Positions 24,969 to 29,076 of a DNA stretch of 29,076 bases are shown here, in pieces. Position numbers and translations under genes: made by a program. Numbering within the stretch: position 1 is the stretch's first letter; each line of letters begins with the position of its first letter. The notes below the pieces were generated by a model. The model was not told the origin of the DNA, searched no databases, and worked only from the letters and a program-made list of their open reading frames with translations. Source of the stretch: Atribacteria bacterium SCGC AAA255-G05 (GTDB lineage Bacteria > Atribacterota > Phoenicimicrobiia > Phoenicimicrobiales > Phoenicimicrobiaceae); assembly GCA_000405605.1 (NCBI GenBank), contig ASPA01000018.1, positions 1-29,076 of the forward strand, given 5' to 3'.

Positions 24969-25355
24969 CTATTTACCTTCTTTGTGTACCCACAATCCAT
25001 GAATATTACAGTATTCTCTAATCTTTTCCAATCCTTCTACATCTTTAAATAAAGATTCCGGTTTATCTCCCGGCTTTAAAAATTTTCGGGAAGCACCTTT
25101 TTCAGTAACAACTTCAATCCACTCGATAAAGTGTTTCTCTTCCATGGGATGCAGGGTAGAACCGACTACCGCTTTAATCCCGGAAGGAATTTTCTCCATT
25201 ACCGGCACATGTTTTTCGGTAGTCTGATCAGCAGTCTGCTCTTCCATCAGTTTCATATCCTGTCCGCAGCAGACCAAAGTTCCCGCACCCTGGTGCAACA
25301 TCTCAACAATATTTCCGCAAATCTCACACTTATAAATTTCTAATTTTTTAGTCAT
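24969..25355 (-). CDS. dfx: Desulfoferrodoxin (superoxide reductase)
   Basis: 128 residues. Centre I (rubredoxin-like, desulforedoxin type) has Cys10, Cys13, Cys29 and Cys30 in CEICG...LVCCGQ. Centre II, the superoxide-reducing iron, has His49 (EKHVPV), His69 and His75 (GSTLHPMEEKHF), Cys116 and His119 (YCNIHGLW); the Glu47-Lys48 pair of the active-site loop is present. It reduces superoxide to peroxide without making O2, taking electrons from rubredoxin. An AAGGAGGA site precedes the ATG. It is 11 bp after the peroxiredoxin stop, so the two act in sequence on superoxide and the peroxide formed. Confidence 0.96.
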   Translation of the reverse strand: MTKKLEIYKCEICGNIVEMLHQGAGTLVCCGQDMKLMEEQTADQTTEKHVPVMEKIPSGIKAVVGSTLHPMEEKHFIEWIEVVTEKGASRKFLKPGDKPESLFKDVEGLEKIREYCNIHGLWVHKEGK

Positions 25356-25366
25356 TTAATCCTCCT

Positions 25367-26032
25367 TTATTCTTCTATTTTTTTATGGCAAAGCCACCAA
25401 TCATAACACTCAAATTCTTTACTTTTTAATCTTTTATAAGCAGTTGCTATATCGGTAGGTGGGGGTATTATCACTTCATCTTTCATTAATTCATTGTTTG
25501 GCCAATTAGCGGGTATAGCTACTTTATATTTATCTGCCACTTGAAATGCTTTAACCACCCTTAAAATTTCATCCATATTTCTCCCTACTGAAGCAGGATA
25601 GAATAATATTAATCTGATTACTGCTTTGGGGTCAACGAGAAAAACAGCTCTAACCGTACTGGTCCCTGCTCCGGGATGAATCATTCCTAATTTTTTAGCA
25701 ACTTTCCCGGTGTCATCAGCAATGACCGGAAATTGAATTTCCACATCTAATTTTTCTTTAATCCATTCTATCCACTTGATATGAGAGAACACCTGGTCTA
25801 TAGAGAGCCCGATAAGTTCACAATTCAGTTTTCTAAATTCTTCATGTCTCTTAGCAAAAGCTACAAATTCTGTAGTACAAACCGGGGTAAAATCTGCCGG
25901 ATGACTAAACAAAACAAACCATTTTCCAGAAAATACATCTGGTAATTTCATCTTCCCCTGAGTAGTTTGTACCTCCATTTCAGGCAATTGATCGCCTATT
26001 AGGGGAAATTTACTCCCTGTTAATTCTTCCAT
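25367..26032 (-). CDS. Peroxiredoxin, Prx6/archaeal-type
   Basis: 221 residues. The peroxidatic Cys52 is in HPADFTPVCTTEF; Thr49 and the conserved Arg in STVRAVFLVDP complete the site. A C-terminal extension carries Cys209 and Cys215 (ECYDWWLC), the arrangement of archaeal and thermophile peroxiredoxins, where a C-terminal Cys resolves the oxidised enzyme. It reduces hydrogen and organic peroxides in the cytoplasm. An AAGGAGGATTTAG site precedes the ATG. It lies between ferritin and desulfoferrodoxin. Confidence 0.93.
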   Translation of the reverse strand: MEELTGSKFPLIGDQLPEMEVQTTQGKMKLPDVFSGKWFVLFSHPADFTPVCTTEFVAFAKRHEEFRKLNCELIGLSIDQVFSHIKWIEWIKEKLDVEIQFPVIADDTGKVAKKLGMIHPGAGTSTVRAVFLVDPKAVIRLILFYPASVGRNMDEILRVVKAFQVADKYKVAIPANWPNNELMKDEVIIPPPTDIATAYKRLKSKEFECYDWWLCHKKIEE

Positions 26033-26085
26033 TTCTAAATCCTCCTTATAAAAATATAATATTTTGGCAACTTTCTCTAAATATT

Positions 26086-26601
26086 TTACTGTCCTGTTGC
26101 CGTAGGAACGGTAAATACTCGGGCAGCCAAATCCTTATCCATCATTAAAAGACCTCTACCATCTTTCCCGATAAATTTCAATTTTTGGATAATCTCAGCA
26201 GGGTTTGCTTCCTCTTCAACCTGCTCAGTTACATACCATTGCAAAAAAGATTCAGTGGCATAATCATCTTTTTCTCGTGCCAGTTTAACCAGGTTATTAA
26301 TCATGGCAGTTACTCCTTTTTCATGTTCTAAGGTTTTTTCAAATAAGTCAAGCATAGAAGAAAATTCTGTTGGTGGTTGTTCAATAGCTTCTAATAATAC
26401 CCTGCTCCCTTGTTGATTTACATAATTATACATCTTTTCAGCATGAAACATTTCTTCCTTCATCTGAACTGCAAACCAGTTGGCAAATCCGTTTAGACCC
26501 TCCGCGGCAGCATAGGAAGCCATGGAAAGATATAAATAAGCAGAATAATGCTCCCTGTTTATCTGATGGTTTATGCTTTTAACCATTTTATCGCTTAACA
26601 T
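26086..26601 (-). CDS. Ferritin (FtnA type)
   Basis: 171 residues of a non-haem ferritin. Ferroxidase ligands are at the classical places: Glu17 (INREHYSAYLYL), Glu50 and His53 (MKEEMFHAEKM), then Glu in FEKTLEHEKG and Gln in FLQWYVTEQVEEE. It oxidises and stores iron, limiting Fenton chemistry. A strong AGGAGGT site precedes the ATG, which is 16 bp after the Rrf2 stop, so regulator and ferritin share a message. Confidence 0.94.
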   Translation of the reverse strand: MLSDKMVKSINHQINREHYSAYLYLSMASYAAAEGLNGFANWFAVQMKEEMFHAEKMYNYVNQQGSRVLLEAIEQPPTEFSSMLDLFEKTLEHEKGVTAMINNLVKLAREKDDYATESFLQWYVTEQVEEEANPAEIIQKLKFIGKDGRGLLMMDKDLAARVFTVPTATGQ

Positions 26602-26617
26602 AATATTTACCTCCTTT

Positions 26618-27025
26618 CTATTTTTTATTTATTAATAAAGACTCGAGAGTAATGGTTTTTAATCTCAATATTACTTCTTTCTCTATCTCATCTATCTTTT
26701 TCTTTAAAAGACAATCGCTTATATTGGGACAATCGCTTTTTTTAAATTTATGTTCAGTTAATCTTATCGGTCCCTGAAATATTTTCATTACATCGATTAG
26801 GCTTATTTTCTCCAGAGATATAGCTAAAGTAAAACCGCCTCCCTTACCCTTAGATGAATTAAGTAACCCTTCTTTATTTAAAGTTTGTAATATTTTTCTT
26901 AAAAAAGGGCGGGGCATCTCTAAAAATTTAACTAATTGATCAGCTGAGATTACCTCTTGTTTTTTTTCGCCGATACAGCAAAGTGCCCTTATCGCATAAT
27001 CTGTGTTTCGGGTAATTAATTTCAC
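26618..27025 (-). CDS. Rrf2-family transcriptional regulator
   Basis: 135 residues, start GTG at 27023-27025 behind AAAGGA. The N-terminal winged helix is typical of Rrf2 (RNTDYAIRALCCIG, ISADQLVKFLEMPRPFLRKILQTL, GKGGGFTLA). The sensing loop has Cys99 and Cys105 (SDCPNISDC); IscR/NsrR-type members have three Cys here, so one cluster ligand is missing or replaced, and Cys16/Cys17 lie in the DNA-binding part. It heads the ferritin-peroxiredoxin-desulfoferrodoxin gene run. The promoter upstream carries a perfect palindrome on its -10 box, suggesting autoregulation and control of the whole cluster by iron, Fe-S status or oxidative stress. Confidence 0.9.
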   Translation of the reverse strand: MKLITRNTDYAIRALCCIGEKKQEVISADQLVKFLEMPRPFLRKILQTLNKEGLLNSSKGKGGGFTLAISLEKISLIDVMKIFQGPIRLTEHKFKKSDCPNISDCLLKKKIDEIEKEVILRLKTITLESLLINKK

Positions 27026-27101
27026 TTATCAATTTTCCTTTAATCTTTTAATTTCTATAACAATTCCTTTGTTTTAAAAAGTCTTGTTTTTTCTTTTTAA
27101 T

Positions 27102-27122
27102 ATGATACTACTATTGTATCAT
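27102..27122. promoter_or_regulatory. Candidate Rrf2 operator overlapping the -10 box
   Basis: A perfect inverted repeat ATGATAC-N7-GTATCAT. One arm contains the whole -10 hexamer and the other fills the spacer, so a bound dimer would block RNA polymerase. Its position directly upstream of the Rrf2 gene suggests that this protein is the ligand. The assignment is inferred from position and symmetry only. Confidence 0.65.
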
Positions 27123-27130
27123 TCTGTCAA
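27102..27130 (-). promoter_or_regulatory. Sigma-70 promoter of the Rrf2/oxygen-defence operon
   Basis: On the minus strand, TTGACA (27125-27130), a 17 bp spacer and TATCAT (27102-27107) give a near-consensus promoter. The predicted start near 27095 leaves a leader of about 70 nt before the Rrf2 GTG. Confidence 0.8.
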
Positions 27131-27160
27131 CTTATTTCTAAAATTTTTTTCACTCAAAAA

Positions 27161-27198
27161 AAATAACTCCCTTACTCTTATCAGAAAGGGAGTTATTT
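27161..27198 (-). terminator. Rho-independent terminator after the Cys-rich exported protein gene
   Basis: 13 bp perfect arms (AAATAACTCCCTT and AAGGGAGTTATTT) with a 12 nt loop, followed on the minus strand by a run of T. It lies ~44 bp after the stop at 27242 and before the Rrf2 promoter, separating the two transcription units. Confidence 0.88.
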
Positions 27199-27241
27199 CC
27201 TGTTAATTAAAATTAGTTATTTTATTTTGATGGTTAAAAAT

Positions 27242-27865
27242 TTATTCGACTGGTGCTGCTTTAATTTTTTCTGCAACTTCCATTATCCGATAAGGTGAAA
27301 ATCTATATTCTCCTCTTAAATCATCTATGGTGTTATTAATATTATACTCTTTAATAAGTTTAAATTCATTCTTAATTTCTTCTAACAGTTGCTTGGCATC
27401 TAATCCCCAAAGATTAGCAATCTTTGCAATGGTCATAGTCTTCATTTCCATTCCATTTATATAAATCTGTAATCCAGAAACATTACGTAAAGAATTTCTT
27501 CTCATGCCACTACCTTTAGGTTCACTATCACAGGTGCCGTCACATTCTTCATCACAATCATTATGGACATAATCTGCATCCTGTCCGTTGGGGATACCAT
27601 CACCATCATTATCAGGTGCATTATTTCTGTTGCCCATTCCGTTATTCAGATATCCTACACAGTCTTCACAATCTTGAGTTTGCCCCTGATTAGAAGCCCC
27701 TTTATCTTGCATGCCATATCTGGGGCTTTCAATATTTCCACTGGACCCCCCTCTCATTCCATATGTTCCATTACCATCTGCCCAAACAACGAGGGCAAAA
27801 ACTCCGACTGCCAGTGCTACTACCAGCAGAATTACTCCGACTTTTAAATTTCTTGAACTTTCCAT
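27242..27865 (-). CDS. Exported Cys/Asp-rich protein with calcium-loop motif, unknown function
   Basis: 207 residues, family not recognised. Residues ~8-29 form a signal peptide or membrane anchor (VGVILLVVALAVGVFALVVWA). A Gly/Asn-rich middle contains paired cysteines (CEDC, later CDEECDGTC) around DNDGDGIPNGQD, a DxDxDG calcium-binding loop of the thrombospondin type-3/dockerin kind. The C-terminal ~75 residues are a predicted helical domain (MTIAKIANLWGLDAKQLLEEIKNEF, split by a conserved-looking DDLRGEYRFSPYRI). An AAGGAGGAACG site precedes the ATG, and a clear terminator follows. A role in extracellular metal binding is a guess. Confidence 0.75.
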   Translation of the reverse strand: MESSRNLKVGVILLVVALAVGVFALVVWADGNGTYGMRGGSSGNIESPRYGMQDKGASNQGQTQDCEDCVGYLNNGMGNRNNAPDNDGDGIPNGQDADYVHNDCDEECDGTCDSEPKGSGMRRNSLRNVSGLQIYINGMEMKTMTIAKIANLWGLDAKQLLEEIKNEFKLIKEYNINNTIDDLRGEYRFSPYRIMEVAEKIKAAPVE

Positions 27866-27969
27866 TCTATTCGTTCCTCCTTAAAATTTTTGTTTGTTGA
27901 CAATTTTTTTGTCATTCACTTATCTATACGCCAAGAGGAGGAACTTTCTTTCATTAAAATGAAAAATTT

Positions 27970-29076
27970 TTATAATCCTTCTACCAGCATATCCCGGGGA
28001 TGTTCAACTGTAAAGGAATAAAATATTTCCTGCTTTTGCTGAGTATCTAATTCCAACTCCCATAACCAGATTCCCTTTCGGTCTTCCCAGTCCTCTTTGT
28101 CCGGTTCAAGACTTATCTCATCTATCTTAATTTTAATGCAGTCGTCTTCGGAAATTGGTATAGCTTCAAATAGTTTTACTTTAATCTTTTTAGACTTATA
28201 ATTCTCTACGGTAAGTTTATATTTAAAAGTTGTTTTCTTGGTTCGTGAGGGGATTCCGGCAATCAGGGTTTCATCAACTTTCTTTTCTAAAATTTCTCTT
28301 TTTACCTTAACATTCTCGTCGATGCCTAAATACAGGTCAAACTCCTCACTGGGCGCAATATTACCAATGCCGGAAAATCCCACAAAATCTCCTTCCAGGA
28401 ATATATTTACCCGGCCAGCAAGTAATTGAAGGCCTTTGCTGTTGGTAACACGGGAGCCAAGATAAGCAAATGGACTAACCCGGGGGTAGCTCGAATACTC
28501 AAACTCGGCTGATAAAATTTGCGAAGAAACGGGAAATTTATGTTCCGATTTATCAGATTTCACACTTACCTTAGAAGGTAGATTATAAATTATAGCAATA
28601 CCTTTTTCTTCAGCAGTGGCATATTTCATCTCTGATTCTACTCCTTCTTCTAAAGCTCCCGCTTCTTTTTTAAATGCTTCGGTTTGATAAGCAGTTGCTA
28701 ATGGTGCTGATATTTTATCTGATAAAACTTCGCGCTGATATGGTCTCAAAAACCAGGAAGCTACATAAGGCATACTTCCCCCGATTTTTGGCTTAGCTGT
28801 TGATAAAGAACAGTCTACCTCTACCCAATCCACACCGGTAACTTGTTTAATTACTCCGTAAGAAACTAATTCGACCTCGGATTTTTCAAAATTTGCCCGG
28901 GCATCATATATAGGATTCCAGGAAGCACCTCCTACCAGATAAGAAACTTTCAAATCTGTGGTCCCCTCTTTTAAAACTTCCAGCTCCACCATAATTGATC
29001 TTTTTAGTTTCCTCTGTACCCCGGATACCTGGGACAATTCTCTTTTTAAAGTTTCAAGTTTATTATTCAAATCTCT
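27970..29076 (-). CDS. DUF4139 / MuiA-like protein, 5' end beyond window
   Basis: 368 residues of a frame still open at the window edge (RDL precedes the internal TTG at 29068-29070), so the start is missing. The visible part is a DUF4139 domain as in mucoidy-inhibitor MuiA-like proteins: VSYLVGGASWNPIYDARANF near the start, VDWVEVDCSLSTAKP, an alternating beta-rich middle, and KLTVENYKSKKIKVKLFEAIPISEDDCIKIKI with GIWLWELELDTQQKQEIFYSFTVEHPRD near the end. Full-length members have an N-terminal DUF4140 domain and coiled coil, and only the end of the coiled coil is seen here. Molecular function is unknown. Confidence 0.85.
   Translation of the reverse strand, partial: RDLNNKLETLKRELSQVSGVQRKLKRSIMVELEVLKEGTTDLKVSYLVGGASWNPIYDARANFEKSEVELVSYGVIKQVTGVDWVEVDCSLSTAKPKIGGSMPYVASWFLRPYQREVLSDKISAPLATAYQTEAFKKEAGALEEGVESEMKYATAEEKGIAIIYNLPSKVSVKSDKSEHKFPVSSQILSAEFEYSSYPRVSPFAYLGSRVTNSKGLQLLAGRVNIFLEGDFVGFSGIGNIAPSEEFDLYLGIDENVKVKREILEKKVDETLIAGIPSRTKKTTFKYKLTVENYKSKKIKVKLFEAIPISEDDCIKIKIDEISLEPDKEDWEDRKGIWLWELELDTQQKQEIFYSFTVEHPRDMLVEGL

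Noticed and set aside
27949..27966. AT-only inverted repeat TTTCAT-TAAA-ATGAAA after the DUF4139 gene
   Set aside because: No G or C beyond one pair per arm and no proper T-run; too weak to call a terminator.

Overview
The window looks like a complete or near-complete contig from an AT-rich, strictly anaerobic bacterium. It carries rubrerythrin, desulfoferrodoxin, an F-type flavodiiron protein, rubredoxin and a solitary molybdopterin oxidoreductase. An uncultured lineage (for example an Atribacterota- or Clostridia-like genome from a metagenome or single cell) is plausible, but no phylogenetic marker here fixes the taxon. Nearly all genes lie on the minus strand. The exception is one block of about 3.4 kb (roughly 8577-12024) whose genes all lie on the plus strand.

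Layout. (1) 1-95 is an exact inverted copy of 6842-6936 and truncates a TldD/PmbA protease gene; it is probably a chimeric contig end. (2) 777-5985 holds a DAK2-DegV (FakA-FakB-like) fusion and an AddA-type helicase-nuclease. (3) An AddB-like gene is split in two (N-terminal part 12531-12025, C-terminal part 8575-5978). Between the halves lies a backwards block: the 3' end of a type I methylase gene (hsdM), a complete hsdS, a HAD hydrolase and a truncated TPR lipoprotein/secreted protein gene. Removing the block at a shared CTGA rejoins addB in frame. (4) 12511-16661 holds REP-like palindromes, ybaK, a nitroreductase, a molybdopterin oxidoreductase and a REP-associated tyrosine transposase (RAYT) flanked by inverted REPs. 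(5) 16663-20453 encodes a heterodimeric ABC exporter with one degenerate ATP site. (6) 20575-21303 is a secreted TPR (TatT-like) protein with a very strong terminator. (7) 21525-27025 is an oxygen/peroxide defence and iron-handling cluster running Rrf2 regulator, ferritin, peroxiredoxin, desulfoferrodoxin, flavin reductase, rubredoxin, FprA, rubrerythrin, Nfu-like, AhpD-like. (8) 27242-29076 holds a Cys/Asp-rich exported protein and a partial DUF4139 (MuiA-like) gene that runs off the end.

How it fits together. The defence cluster is a coherent pathway. Flavin reductase and rubredoxin probably deliver NADH electrons to FprA (a split version of the fused Hrb protein of acetogens), and rubredoxin can also feed the superoxide reductase and rubrerythrin. 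Peroxiredoxin handles peroxides, ferritin stores iron, and an Fe-S-sensing Rrf2 protein controls the head of the operon through a palindrome lying on its -10 box. Five REP copies, two of which supply start codons of neighbouring genes, plus the RAYT gene make 12.5-16.7 kb the most mobile-looking native region. The addB interruption and the contig-end inverted repeat must be checked against reads before any biology is built on them.
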